A stretch of 64,000 nt of DNA, from contig JBCCML010000012.1 in NCBI GenBank assembly GCA_039026375.1, positions 1 through 64,000 of the forward strand, read 5' to 3'. This DNA comes from Thermohalobaculum sp039026375. GTDB taxonomy: Bacteria; Pseudomonadota; Alphaproteobacteria; Rhodobacterales; Rhodobacteraceae. Position numbers and translations under genes: made by a program. Below, one piece after another: positions 43,603-53,363 of the stretch (position 1 is the first letter of the stretch; each line of letters begins with the position of its first letter). The notes under the pieces are model-generated. The model searched no databases. It worked only from the letters and a program-made list of their open reading frames with translations, and was not told the origin of the DNA.

Positions 43603-44277
43603 TCAGATCCCGCGCAACCGCGAGCTGGACACTCTGGAAAGCTTGGCGGGCTCAGCCGATAACACACCCTCGTCAGCGACATCCTTGGTGATCAGTGCGC
43701 CCGAGCCGATGACGCATCGCTCGCCGATGCTGATGTGATCGTTCGTGGTTGCGTTCACCCCCATAAAGGTGCGTGCCCCGACGCTCACCCCGCCCGAGAT
43801 CACCACATGGCTGGAGATGAAGGCGAAATCACCGATTTGGGCATGGTGGCCGATATGATTACCGCTCCACAGCGTGACGCCATTTCCGATCCGGGCGAAG
43901 GGCTGGATCGTGTTGTCCTCGAGCAAGAAGACGTTCCAGCCGATGTCGAGATCGGCAAAGGTGGTGGCACGTGACGAGACATAGGAGGCAAGCGTGTACC
44001 CCTTGTCACGGAAGGCCAGGCACTTCTCCATGCGCAGCTTATTCAGCCCGGAATAGCCAACGGCGACGAAGCCGTCATAATCGACGGGGGGGTAATGCTC
44101 GGCCACGTCCTCGAAGGCGACAACCGGGCGCCCGCATAGCGTCTTGGCCCCCAGATGGTCGCGATCGACGGCAAAGGCCGCCACGTCGCGGGGGCTGTCC
44201 GTATCGAAATAGGCGAACGCCACTTCTGCCAATTCGCCCGCACCAAAGATCACGACCGGTCTGGTCTGATCTGCCAT
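43603..44277 (-). CDS. NeuD/PglD-like sugar acyltransferase
   Basis: A 224-residue protein with an N-terminal Rossmann-like part (VVIFGAGELAEVAFAYFD) and a left-handed beta-helix of hexapeptide repeats (about 110-205: IGNGVTLWSGNHIGHHAQIG, VSVGARTFMGVN). It resembles sialic acid O-acetyltransferase NeuD and PglD, which acetylate amino sugars. Together with DegT it could make an N-acylated amino sugar. Confidence 0.88.
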   Translation of the reverse strand: MADQTRPVVIFGAGELAEVAFAYFDTDSPRDVAAFAVDRDHLGAKTLCGRPVVAFEDVAEHYPPVDYDGFVAVGYSGLNKLRMEKCLAFRDKGYTLASYVSSRATTFADLDIGWNVFLLEDNTIQPFARIGNGVTLWSGNHIGHHAQIGDFAFISSHVVISGGVSVGARTFMGVNATTNDHISIGERCVIGSGALITKDVADEGVLSAEPAKLSRVSSSRLRGI

Positions 44278-44342
44278 TCTGCTCTCCTCATCTTGCGCGG
44301 TTACCGCCTGACACGCCCGGGCGATCTTGACGCACGCTCAGC

Positions 44343-45014
44343 TTACCCAACGGGTTCGCGATAGACATAGCAGGTGCATTCGTAGAGCCCGTAGTCGTTG
44401 CGCAGGCTGAAATGGTGCGAGAGATGCGTGGTGATCAGGTCGACCAGATCGCCCGGCGCTGGATGGAACAGCGTCTCGGCCTTCCAATCGACCGCGTGCG
44501 ACATCACGTTAAAGGCCAATCCGCGGCGGCACTTGCGAAAGACCGCCAGCGTCAGCCGGGCCAGATAATCCAGCATTTCGGTCTCGGACAGTGTTTCTCG
44601 CCGGGTGAAGATGCCGTTCAGGACCGCATAATCGTACTCTGGCAGGGCACTGTCGTCTTGCAGCACATCCAGGCAATGCACCGTCACGCCCGGATGGGCT
44701 TGGCGCGTCGCTTCGGCAAAAGCAGGTGAGAGATCGAGCCCCTCATAGGCGACCGCCGGGCTATCCATCCCATCCAAGTACGTCCTGAAGGCGCCCAGCC
44801 CACAGCCGAAATCCAGGATGCTGACCGGTTCTCGCTCATGTGCGAACAAGCCCCGCATGACGCCATAGCGCGTCTGGGCGCTGGCCGCGTTCTTCCAGTC
44901 GACGGCACGGGCGCCGGTACCATGTGTCTCGAGGCAGCGTTCGTAATGCGCAACGATGGCGCGGTAGCCGTCACGACGTTCTTCCCGGTTCAGCAGGGTT
45001 CCGTCCCCGGTCAT
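44343..45014 (-). CDS. Class I SAM-dependent methyltransferase
   Basis: This 223-residue enzyme has SILDFGCGLGAFRTYLDGM as the SAM motif, YEGLDLSPAFAEATRQ and the YDYAVLNGIFTRRETL region. It resembles small methyltransferases of polysaccharide clusters. Its start overlaps the GT2 stop by 4 bp. Confidence 0.86.
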   Translation of the reverse strand: MTGDGTLLNREERRDGYRAIVAHYERCLETHGTGARAVDWKNAASAQTRYGVMRGLFAHEREPVSILDFGCGLGAFRTYLDGMDSPAVAYEGLDLSPAFAEATRQAHPGVTVHCLDVLQDDSALPEYDYAVLNGIFTRRETLSETEMLDYLARLTLAVFRKCRRGLAFNVMSHAVDWKAETLFHPAPGDLVDLITTHLSHHFSLRNDYGLYECTCYVYREPVG

Positions 45015-46063
45015 CGGGCGCGGGCCCGTTCGGGGACAACCTCGGCGTCGGCAGGGATGCCTTCAGGAGTTTCTTCGGCTGCAGGCGCTTCGGCTGCAGG
45101 CACTTCCGAAATGCCTATCCTGGCGGCACTCTCCCGCAGCACTGATCTGCCACGATAGATCTCGCGCACTGTGGTCCGCGGCCGCTGTTTCACCTCGATG
45201 AAGATCTTGGCGATGTAAATCGCCATAACCCCATTAAAGAACAACAGGATACCACCGACCATCAGAACCGCTGCCATAACCGAGGCCCAACCCTCGGATG
45301 CGATCCCCAGCCCCAGCTTCAGCCAGACCAGATACAGGATGAACAACATCGCAAGCGCGCTGAGCACCACCCCCGCGACCGAGATGAACATCAGCGGGCG
45401 AACGGAAAAAGCAGTGACTGCGTTGACGAACAGGTAGACCAGCTTTGACGGTGAATAGGTCGTCGGGCTGCGGTCTAGTTTTTCGACCCGGTGGGGCAGT
45501 TGGACAAAGCCCACCATGTGCCAGATGCCGGCCAGGAAAACCTCTCGCTCTCCGTATTCCAGCATTGCGTCCAGGTAGCGCCGGGACATCAGCCGCGCCG
45601 TGACCACGTTGCGCGGAAAGTCCGCGCCCGAGAACGTGTTGAGGGTGCGGTAGAAGATCCAGCTACCCAAACGATAGAGCGGCCCGCGCTTTGTCGCCGT
45701 CTGCACGCCGTAGACAACGTCGCAGTCCTTCTCCTGCATCAACGCGTAGAAGTCGGCGATCCATTCGGGCTCTTCCTCGAGGTCGCTGTCGCATAGGAAG
45801 ATGTAATCGCCACTCGCCTCGGCCATGCCTTCCAAAAGCGCCTTGTGCTGACCAAAGTTGCGGGCCAGATCGACCACGACCACGTTCGGATCCTGCTCAG
45901 CTAAGCCCCGGGCGACTGCCAGCGCATTATCCGGCGACCCGTCGTGGACCAGCACGATTTCGTAGTCTGCCGTGATGGGCGTGATCGCGGTCCGGGCGCG
46001 TCGACAGAACTCTTCGACGTAGCGCTCGCTGCGATAGAGCGATGTGACAAGTGAGATCCGCAT
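45011..46063 (-). CDS. Family 2 glycosyltransferase with two membrane helices (GtrB/DPM-like)
   Basis: The 350-residue protein begins MRISLVTSLYRSERYVEEF, with the GT-A acidic motif in FLCDSDLEEEPEW (nucleotide-sugar and metal binding), a (Q/R)xxRW-like region and two C-terminal helices (about 230-255 and 265-295). Such proteins move a sugar from a nucleotide donor to polyprenyl phosphate. The tail after 310 is Glu/Ala-rich (EVPAAEAPAAEETPEG). Confidence 0.9.
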   Translation of the reverse strand: MRISLVTSLYRSERYVEEFCRRARTAITPITADYEIVLVHDGSPDNALAVARGLAEQDPNVVVVDLARNFGQHKALLEGMAEASGDYIFLCDSDLEEEPEWIADFYALMQEKDCDVVYGVQTATKRGPLYRLGSWIFYRTLNTFSGADFPRNVVTARLMSRRYLDAMLEYGEREVFLAGIWHMVGFVQLPHRVEKLDRSPTTYSPSKLVYLFVNAVTAFSVRPLMFISVAGVVLSALAMLFILYLVWLKLGLGIASEGWASVMAAVLMVGGILLFFNGVMAIYIAKIFIEVKQRPRTTVREIYRGRSVLRESAARIGISEVPAAEAPAAEETPEGIPADAEVVPERARAR

Positions 46064-46328
46064 ATCAGAGGGCTTTCTAACCTGTCTGCATCGGTCAGAC
46101 GTCGTGATCGCAAGGCGGCCGAACCACCGAGACTTCTAAATTTGCTTCCATCAAAATCGTCACGCCCCCAGGACATCTTCCCCGCCGGCGCTTCAAACCA
46201 AGAACAGAGGTCGCATGGGGCTGTTTTGCTGTCAAGTTAAGCGCCCATATCCTGACATTCGTCGATGGCATTGAAATGGCAACAAGCCCCACTCAAATCC
46301 GACCTTCACAACGCTAAGTCTATCCGGA

Positions 46329-47060
46329 CTATGAAGTGCGCTCGGCCAGTCCGATCGGCCCGTTCGCGGATTTCAAGTGGTCCCGCGCCACCGGACCCAG
46401 GCGCATGAGCAGATCCAGCGCACTGACACCGTGGGTAAACTCGGCCCCGCCCTGATCGTATTCGGGATAGCCCGTGTAATCCGCGTAATGCAGCCCAAGG
46501 CCCGCCCGCGCGAAGGCGTCCGGGTCGATGTAGGACCGGGCCGCCGGACCGGAGAGATAGTCGCTTGCGCCGCGGGCCAGGCATATCTCGATCAATCGCG
46601 CGCCGGGGTCAGCCGTGGTTCGCGCCAAATCCGAGCTTTCCCCGAGCGGTGTTGTGATCCCCAGCCAGCCGGCCATCACGCCAAGAAACAACCGATTGAC
46701 CGTTGACAGATGATCCATGCCGGCGGCTTGGGTATAAAGTGCCTCCAGCTTCGGGCCATAATCGCGCCAGTAGGGCGCCTTGCCGTAAGCGTGGCGCAAC
46801 GTCTGGAAATGCTTCGACGCCCAGCCAGCATCCGAGATGCGGACCTCGTCGATGCGCACATCGTAGCGGCCCTTGGTCTCGACCGGGATGGTCAGCCATT
46901 TCGCTGCCCCACCGACGATCACCTTATTGCGGTTGCGCCAGTCGCGCCGTGTGAACTGCACCTCGTCGAACAGCACGAATTCATCGGCTGCGTTCATCAG
47001 GTCGAAATAGCCCTTCCAGGGAATGTAGTTCGACTGGAGAATGACGATCGTCCGGGCCAT
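46329..47060 (-). CDS. WbqC family protein
   Basis: This 243-residue protein has the WbqC signature: TIVILQSNYIPWKGYFDLMN and EFVLFDEVQFTRRDWRNRN at the N-terminus, typical of the family found in O-antigen clusters. WbqC-like proteins occur with DegT aminotransferases and acyltransferases and may attach an amino acid or acyl group to an amino sugar. It is followed by GT2 after a 265-bp spacer and preceded closely by the DegT gene (9 bp). Confidence 0.92.
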   Translation of the reverse strand: MARTIVILQSNYIPWKGYFDLMNAADEFVLFDEVQFTRRDWRNRNKVIVGGAAKWLTIPVETKGRYDVRIDEVRISDAGWASKHFQTLRHAYGKAPYWRDYGPKLEALYTQAAGMDHLSTVNRLFLGVMAGWLGITTPLGESSDLARTTADPGARLIEICLARGASDYLSGPAARSYIDPDAFARAGLGLHYADYTGYPEYDQGGAEFTHGVSALDLLMRLGPVARDHLKSANGPIGLAERTS

Positions 47061-47069
47061 GCGGCGGCT

Positions 47070-48230
47070 TCAGCTATGCACGAGTGCCGGGATCACCCGG
47101 TGCAACGTTTCGATCACGTGGTCCTGCTGATCGCTTGGCAGGCCCGGATAGAATGGCAGGCTGATCGTCTGTCCGCCCCAGCGCATCGCCACGGGGCAGG
47201 CAGCGGCGACATCCGGATAACGGGCCGCATAATAGCCCATCGCTGGCAAGGCGCGATAGTTTACGGTCACCGAGATGCCGGCTTCATTCAACTGAGCAAT
47301 TGCGCGGTCACGCAGACCGTCTTGCCCGTCGCCCACCCCAATGGTGAAAAGATGCCAGGCATTGACGCAATCTGGTGCATCGGCGGGCATCCGCAGATCC
47401 AGCCCTGCGAGGCCGTTGCGATAGCGCGCAGCCATCGCCGCGCGCCGGGGCAGGAGGGCGTCGATGCGGTCAATCTGGGGCGAAAGCAGCGCTGCCAGCA
47501 GATCCGGCAGGTTCGCCTTGGTCCCCAGCCGGTGCATGTCCCAGTGATTATAGACCCCACCGGCGAAGCGGTCAGCGGCAATTGCGCTCATGCCGTGGAG
47601 GCGTGTCTCGCGCAGGGTCGCAGAAAGACCGGCGTCCCGGCAGATCACCGCGCCTCCCTCGCCGCAGGTGACGTTCTTGGTGGCATAAAAGGAAAAGACC
47701 GCCGCGTCGGAATAGGCGCCTGGGCGCGTGCCTCGAATCTGGCCTTCAAAGCAGTGGGCGCAATCCTCGATCAGGGCGATCTTTTGACCGGGGGCCGTGG
47801 CATCCAACGCCCTGCGCATCGCTTGCATGTCAACCATCTGGCCATAGAGATGGACGGGGATGACCGCGCGGGTGCGCGGGGTAACCGCGGCAGCCACGGC
47901 CTCCGGGGTGACGAGCAGGGTCTCCGGGTCAACATCGACCATTACGGTCCGGGCACCGAGCAATTCACCCACATTCGCTGAGGCGATGAAGGTCATGGCC
48001 GGTACGACGATTTCGTCTCCTGGTCGTATGCCCAGCGCCAGCAGCACCGCCAGCGCCCCATTTGTCCAACTGTTGACGAGAAGCGCGTGCTCGACCCCGA
48101 AATAGGTCCGCAATCGCTCTTCGACACCGCCGGCTACCTTGCCCGTGGTCAAGAAGGGAGAGCCCAGCACATCGGCTACGGCGCCCGCATCGTCCGAGCT
48201 GAGCCCATGGCGGTAGAAGTCAACTTTCAT
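47070..48230 (-). CDS. DegT/DnrJ/EryC1/StrS sugar aminotransferase
   Basis: This 386-residue PLP enzyme shows LLVNSWTNGALAVLLALG, DEIVVPAMTFIASANV, the Asp region LIEDCAHCFEGQIRGT and the PLP lysine in FSFYATKNVTCGEGG. It transfers an amino group onto a nucleotide-linked ketosugar. The damaged 4,6-dehydratase gene upstream would supply that ketosugar, so a functional dehydratase elsewhere may be needed. Confidence 0.93.
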   Translation of the reverse strand: MKVDFYRHGLSSDDAGAVADVLGSPFLTTGKVAGGVEERLRTYFGVEHALLVNSWTNGALAVLLALGIRPGDEIVVPAMTFIASANVGELLGARTVMVDVDPETLLVTPEAVAAAVTPRTRAVIPVHLYGQMVDMQAMRRALDATAPGQKIALIEDCAHCFEGQIRGTRPGAYSDAAVFSFYATKNVTCGEGGAVICRDAGLSATLRETRLHGMSAIAADRFAGGVYNHWDMHRLGTKANLPDLLAALLSPQIDRIDALLPRRAAMAARYRNGLAGLDLRMPADAPDCVNAWHLFTIGVGDGQDGLRDRAIAQLNEAGISVTVNYRALPAMGYYAARYPDVAAACPVAMRWGGQTISLPFYPGLPSDQQDHVIETLHRVIPALVHS

Positions 48231-48342
48231 CAGCGTTCTGTCCTGCTCTGGTGTGATTCACGGTGCCGTCCCGAACCCTCGACCAACTGCCTTTGCGCGG
48301 TTGGGTAGCAAAAGCCTTGGAAAGCCTTGTGTTGCGCGCCGC

Positions 48343-49287
48343 TCATGCGAACCGTGCAAAATCCAGGCTATCAATGATGCCCGGCAGCGCGTCATCAAAG
48401 ACCTTTTGGGGTGCCCAGCCAAGTCTGCGCAGCTCTGTATCGTCCAGGCTATAGCGGACATCCTGGCCCGAACGGTCAGCGACCTCGGTCCAGGCCTCAG
48501 CCTAATCGACCCCCAGATGGGCCGCAATCCGGCGCAGCACCTCGATGTTCTGCAACTCGGTCCCGCTGCCGATATTGTAGATCTGCTGGTGCGTACCCCG
48601 TTCGAGCAGCGCGAGGAGAGCGGACACGGTGTCGTCCACATGTAGCCATGACCGGACATAGCGCCCGTCCCCGTGAAGGATGGCAGGCAGACCACGTTTC
48701 ATGCGCCAAGCGCTTTTGGGGATCAGCTTTTCGGGGTACTGGTGCGCGCCGTAATTGTTCGTCGGCCGGGCAATGATCCAATCAACGTCATAGGTCCGCC
48801 CCCAACTCATCACCAGCATGTCTGCCGCAGCCTTTGTGGCAGCGTAAGGGTTCGATGGGATCAGCCGGTCCGTGGAACGATGCGCGCCCTCGAGGATGTC
48901 ACCATAGACCTCGTCGGTCGAGATCTGCACCAGCAGCGGGCGTTCCGGTGCCTGTTTGAAACGGATCAACTCCAACAAGTTCTGGGTCCCCAGAAAGTTT
49001 GTTTGACAAAACTTGCGGTTCGAGGTGATCGCGTTGTCAACATGACTTTCGGCGGCAAAATGCACGACCGCATCGCATTCCGGCAGAAAGTCCAGTTCCG
49101 CGACATCCGCCTCGATGAAGCGGTAGTTCGGCTGGGCCGCGAATTCGGCCATTACTTTCAGGTCGGCTGCGTAGCTGATCTTGTCGACATTCTTGACAAA
49201 ACAGCCCAGGTCCAACGCTTGGCGCACGAAGTGCTTGCCAATGAAGCCGAGCCCCCCGGTGACTAGAATGATATCGGATTTGCGAAT
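48343..49287 (-). pseudogene. rmlB: dTDP-glucose 4,6-dehydratase gene with in-frame amber and no standard start codon
   Basis: The frame from 49287 to 48343 reads as an extended SDR of 314 residues: IILVTGGLGFIGKHFVRQAL, the catalytic region QISTDEVYGDIL, and NPYAATKAAAD with the Tyr/Lys pair. There is no ATG, GTG or TTG before the NAD motif; the only plausible initiator after a stop is ATT at 49287, with GGGGGG just upstream. A TAG at 48502-48504 interrupts the frame at LGVD-stop-AEAWTEVADRSGQD. The last 53 codons remain intact and family-like, so the amber is recent or read through. A GTG at 49227 would give a protein without the NAD motif. Confidence 0.8.
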
Positions 49288-49463
49288 GGTTTAGCCCCCC
49301 GGCGGTCTCAAATATGATTAATACGCCTTTAGGCGATACATGATCGCCCAGCAATCTCAGTTACCAAGTAGGGGCGCCGCGGCGAGTTGCCCTTCCAAAC
49401 TGTCCCTGCGGGTTCCCGACCCAGGCGTTCTGTGCTTCACAGCGGGGATGCTGGGCTGCTGCA

Positions 49464-49497
49464 CGACCCAAGATCTCCATCGAGGTCTTGGGGGTCG
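49464..49497. repeat. Inverted repeat in the leader of the polytopic-protein gene
   Basis: CGACCCAAGA and TCTTGGGGGTCG pair with one bulge around a 12-base loop, ending 19 bp before the ATG at 49517. It could be a terminator-like or regulatory RNA hairpin; no T-run follows. Confidence 0.5.
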
Positions 49498-49516
49498 AGA
49501 CGGGGGTTAGAGAACG

Positions 49517-51799
49517 ATGGCAGAGCGCAGCAATGCAGCGGTCGGGCCACCCATTGACCCTTCACCCGCCTGGGTCGCGCGCTGGGCCGGGCCGCTTGCC
49601 CTGCTGGTGCTGGTTGCTGCGTTGATCGCGGCATTCCTGATCAAAGCCGATACCCTGCTGACCGGGTTCGATGGCGGCTACATGCGCGATCTGGCCCGCA
49701 GACAGATGGCATGGGGTCTGCCGCCCGGCGTCTTTGGGCCGGATCACATGATGGGCCTGGGCGATCTGGGATTCACCACGAATTTCCAGCTTTTCCCAGC
49801 CTTTCTGGCGGGCTCGCCCTTCGGCACCAGCGATCTGGCAAAAGCAGTGACATATACGATCGTTTTTCTGGAGATTTCGGGCGCCGTCTATCTGTTGGGC
49901 CGCAGACTTGCACTCGGCCCCGTCGCGGCCTGGCTGGCCGCGCTGAGCCTTCCGCTCTTGGCGCTCCCGCTTTTCGAGGCGGGAGCGCTCTATCCGATAT
50001 ACGCGTTGGTACCGCAGATGATGACAACGGTTGCGGTGACCACGTTGATGGGCTGGGCCTTTGTTGGGATTGGGCGCCAAGGTCTGGTGTTGCCGCTGGT
50101 GGTGTTTTTTGCAGGCCTTCTGCATCTGATCTTCTCAGCCATCGTCGTCGTGATCCTGGCGTTGCCGGTCATGCTGCTCTACGCGGTTGCGGGGCTGGTG
50201 ACGGCCGCCGGGGCGCGCGAGCGCTGGCTGAAGGCCGGCGCCCTGGCAATGGGCATTGGCATCATGTTGGCGGGACCAGTCTGGTTCCTGCTGGGGCTGG
50301 CGATGAACACAGCCCCATCCTTCTTTGCCGCCGAACTTTGCAGTGACCGCGCCAGCCTGCTGTTCTCGACTATACTGTTCCATGGCAATCTCTTCACCCT
50401 GGCAGGGCCCGGCCTTGCGGGACTGGCGATCGCGGGCGCTATTCTGACGCTGGTCCAGCGCGACGCCGGATCCCCTGCCCGCCGGGCGCTGGCGCTGGGA
50501 TTGCTGATCTTCATCATTCTGCTGATCGCCCTGTGGGCCATGACGATGCTGTCGAACTGGTGGGCGGGGCCGTCACCGCTTTACTTCGAGTTCTATGCGG
50601 CCCCCCTCTACGCGATCTTCGCAGCCCACATGTTGGCCTGGATAGCACACCAGACGAGAGCTCGAGGATGGCCATGGATCGCTCAGCGGCTGGTGCGCTT
50701 GCCAGAGCGGTGGCAAATTGACCACCCGTCCATGCCTCGGGTCCTGCATCTGATCCTCAATCGGGCTGTAGCCATAGCCCCCCGCACGGGCGTGACGCTG
50801 GGCGCCGCCGCCTTGGCGCTGGGCTTTGCCGCCTTCACCAAGACTCCGGCAAACACCTTTCCCTATCCGCCGGCGCAAACTTCCCTAACCCAGGCATTGG
50901 CCGCAGATCTAGCGCTGAACCCTGACGCGGAGTTTCGCGGGCGAGTCGCGACCCTAACCGGCCAGACGCTCGCGGACCCGGTGCGCTGGGTCGATCTGCA
51001 CTACCACGACCTTGCCTTGGGCGGCGCGTTCGGAAACCCCCATCGCCTCGTCGGGCTGACGCACTTCGGGATCCCAACGCTCTTTCCGTACACATCCAGT
51101 CTCTCGCCTGGGATCTATGCCATCGCATCGCGGCTGTTGGCCCTGCCCGGGGACCGGCAGACGCGTTCGACGCTGACGATGCGACGCTACAATCCCAGGA
51201 TCTTGGCCATGCTGGGGGTCGCCGCCGTGATCATCGACGCACCCCTCGCCGGGGTCTCCCAGATCGCCAGTCCGACGAACAACGATGTCGCGCTCTTTGC
51301 TTATCAGGTTCCAGAGCCCAACCGGGGTAACTACGCGCCAGCGCGCATAGCCAGCGGCCAGGATGCGGCGACGATCCTGGCAGCCATGGCCGCAAACGAT
51401 TTCGATCCTCGGGCGGTTGCCTATGTCGACCTGCCTGCAGATCTGCCCGGCATCACGTCCCAGACCCCGCTTGCCCCGCTCTTGAGCGCCCGATTGAGGG
51501 TCACACGCAAGGGCTGGCATGTCACGGCGGATAGTCCAGGCCGGGCGCTTCTGCTGCTGCCTGTCGAGTTCTCGGCCTGTTTGAGCGCCACGGCCACCAG
51601 TGGCGCCCCTCGCCTCGTCCGCACCAATCTGGTTCTGACCGGGGTGCTGTTCGAAGGTCGGCTGGACATGAAACTGACCCATCGCCACGGGCCCCTAACC
51701 AACCCGTTCTGCCGGCTGCAGGACCGGGCAGCGTTCAAGTCCCTGGGGTTGGACACCCTGCCTGCTCCTGAATGGGTCGGACGCGTCACCGAGGAGTAA
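49517..51799 (+). CDS. Large polytopic membrane protein, possibly GT-C-like
   Basis: The 760-residue protein has about a dozen helices in the first 430 residues, an early acidic loop (LTGFDGGYMRDLARRQ) and a soluble C-terminal part (about 450-760). This resembles GT-C fold glycosyltransferases or YfhO-like proteins, where an Asp in the first loop is catalytic. It is divergent from the rmlB pseudogene. It may glycosylate lipids or the surface polymer; no clear family match is visible to me. Confidence 0.65.
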   Translation: MAERSNAAVGPPIDPSPAWVARWAGPLALLVLVAALIAAFLIKADTLLTGFDGGYMRDLARRQMAWGLPPGVFGPDHMMGLGDLGFTTNFQLFPAFLAGSPFGTSDLAKAVTYTIVFLEISGAVYLLGRRLALGPVAAWLAALSLPLLALPLFEAGALYPIYALVPQMMTTVAVTTLMGWAFVGIGRQGLVLPLVVFFAGLLHLIFSAIVVVILALPVMLLYAVAGLVTAAGARERWLKAGALAMGIGIMLAGPVWFLLGLAMNTAPSFFAAELCSDRASLLFSTILFHGNLFTLAGPGLAGLAIAGAILTLVQRDAGSPARRALALGLLIFIILLIALWAMTMLSNWWAGPSPLYFEFYAAPLYAIFAAHMLAWIAHQTRARGWPWIAQRLVRLPERWQIDHPSMPRVLHLILNRAVAIAPRTGVTLGAAALALGFAAFTKTPANTFPYPPAQTSLTQALAADLALNPDAEFRGRVATLTGQTLADPVRWVDLHYHDLALGGAFGNPHRLVGLTHFGIPTLFPYTSSLSPGIYAIASRLLALPGDRQTRSTLTMRRYNPRILAMLGVAAVIIDAPLAGVSQIASPTNNDVALFAYQVPEPNRGNYAPARIASGQDAATILAAMAANDFDPRAVAYVDLPADLPGITSQTPLAPLLSARLRVTRKGWHVTADSPGRALLLLPVEFSACLSATATSGAPRLVRTNLVLTGVLFEGRLDMKLTHRHGPLTNPFCRLQDRAAFKSLGLDTLPAPEWVGRVTEE

Positions 51800-52228
51800 G
51801 CCCGCGCTCCGCAGGGTCGCGTGCACAGTGACCCGTGACCGTCGACAGCAAATCCCCGTCGTTTGCCGTCATCGCTGTGACTGCGGGCACCCGCGTACAC
51901 AAGGTGCGAAATGCTGGGTAGCGACGAGAGGTTCCCGAGAGCGCTGGGGTGGCTGCCCCCGAGCGAGCGATCAGGATTGAGGCGGAGCGTAGGAAGCCGT
52001 CTCAAATTCTTTGGCCGTTACCTGGACCGTTACCCGAAGACCCGTTGTCTACATCGGCTTGCGCCGACTCCTCTCGTCGCTGTGATGATAATCGCGCTAA
52101 ACTGGCTCCGCGTCATTGGCTGAGAGTCGCATTGTTTGTTGTCCATGTGTCTCACGTAGACACAATCTCGACATTACACATCCTACGCAGGCATCCGTTC
52201 GCATAGGCGATTCTACTGATGGTTGGGG
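51800..52228. other. Intergenic region upstream of the AraC-type gene, with a perfect dyad
   Basis: These 429 bp contain no convincing gene. A perfect inverted repeat TGTGTCT-N5-AGACACA lies at 52146-52164, about 65 bp before the AraC-type start, in a locally AT-rich stretch. A similar TGTCTAGACA palindrome lies at 55358-55367 in the leader of the RTX gene. Confidence 0.6.
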
Positions 52229-53296
52229 ATGCAAATTATCGGTATCGTAGAATTCATGAAGGTACCATCATACCGTCTTAGGCCGACCAACAACGACATC
52301 GCTGGCTGCATTGAAAGCTGGCGGGAGGCACGACGGGACCTTCACGATGTGCTCCCGGTCGCGGGTGATTTCTCCAACTCATACTTCCGGACGTCCTCGT
52401 ACCGAGTCGACAACATTGTCTTCTCTAAGACACGGATGCGTAACCTCATTCTGCAACGCCGAGACCGTCATCTGCACGACGACGAAAGCAGCTTCCTGCG
52501 CGTTCGACTGTTCGAGACCGACGGTGCCGTCAACCTATCGGATGGCACACCGATCAAGACCAACCGCGGGCAGATTTCCGTCCTGGACTATTCGCGGGCA
52601 TCCGACATGGTGACCACGGATATGTTGCAGATCGGGGTCTATGTCCCCCACGCTGCAATCGGGTACGACACCCGCAAACACCCGACAGACATCTGCTTTA
52701 ACGCTGGGACATCCGCAGCCCGCATTCTAGCGAATGCCATCCGCTCGTATTACGCGGAACTACACGAACTGGACGTTGATCATGCCGCGCAGGTTGCGTC
52801 CAGCTTCACCGGCATGCTCGCCGGGCTGGTGGATGGGGGTGCGATGTCCCATGACGAACGGTCTGTTCGGCGCGCGCGTGTCAACGCCATGTGCAACTTT
52901 CTCGAGCATCAGTTGAAGGATCCCAGCCTCAGCATATCGGCCCTGGAAAAAAGCTTCGGCGCATCGCGTGCCACGATCTTCCGGGACTTCTCCGATTACG
53001 GGGGCGTTGGGAAATACATCCAAGCCCGCCGGCTGGAACGGGCGTTCTCTGAACTGTCCGACGCATCCCCCCGCCGCGGCGTCGTGACGAGCGTGGCGGA
53101 AGCCTGGGGCTTTACGTCTTCGGCGCACTTCAACCGTTTGTTCCGGGCCCGGTACGGATTCTCGCCGGGCTCTGCCGTCGGTCTGCGTGCCCAGAAAGCG
53201 GAAGAGCTGCAAGCGAGTGACGCCCAACAGCCTGAAGGGTCAGCTGATATGCAGGGTGACGCGGGAACATTGCGGGGGTGGTTGGATACGCTTTAA
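52229..53296 (+). CDS. AraC family transcriptional regulator
   Basis: This ~355-residue regulator has an N-terminal region of the AraC-binding-like type (about 60-190) and a C-terminal HTH pair (about 225-330: ISALEKSFGASRATIFRDFSD and VTSVAEAWGFTSSAHFNRLF followed by RARYGFSPG). The start may be at 52229, 52223 (TTG) or 52256. It lies between glycan genes and a RTX gene; its dyad-containing upstream region suggests autoregulation. The signal is unknown. Confidence 0.88.
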   Translation: MQIIGIVEFMKVPSYRLRPTNNDIAGCIESWREARRDLHDVLPVAGDFSNSYFRTSSYRVDNIVFSKTRMRNLILQRRDRHLHDDESSFLRVRLFETDGAVNLSDGTPIKTNRGQISVLDYSRASDMVTTDMLQIGVYVPHAAIGYDTRKHPTDICFNAGTSAARILANAIRSYYAELHELDVDHAAQVASSFTGMLAGLVDGGAMSHDERSVRRARVNAMCNFLEHQLKDPSLSISALEKSFGASRATIFRDFSDYGGVGKYIQARRLERAFSELSDASPRRGVVTSVAEAWGFTSSAHFNRLFRARYGFSPGSAVGLRAQKAEELQASDAQQPEGSADMQGDAGTLRGWLDTL

Positions 53297-53363
53297 TCGG
53301 CGGTTTCCTTCTGACTTGGCTGAGGCCATGGCCAGCGAAAAAACACCTGGAACCGGTCTGTAG

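Noticed and set aside
51911..52123. Short plus-strand frame with a faint resemblance to the C-terminal end of an IS5-type transposase
   Set aside because: Only scattered residues fit and no inverted repeats or DDE motif are present; treated as intergenic.
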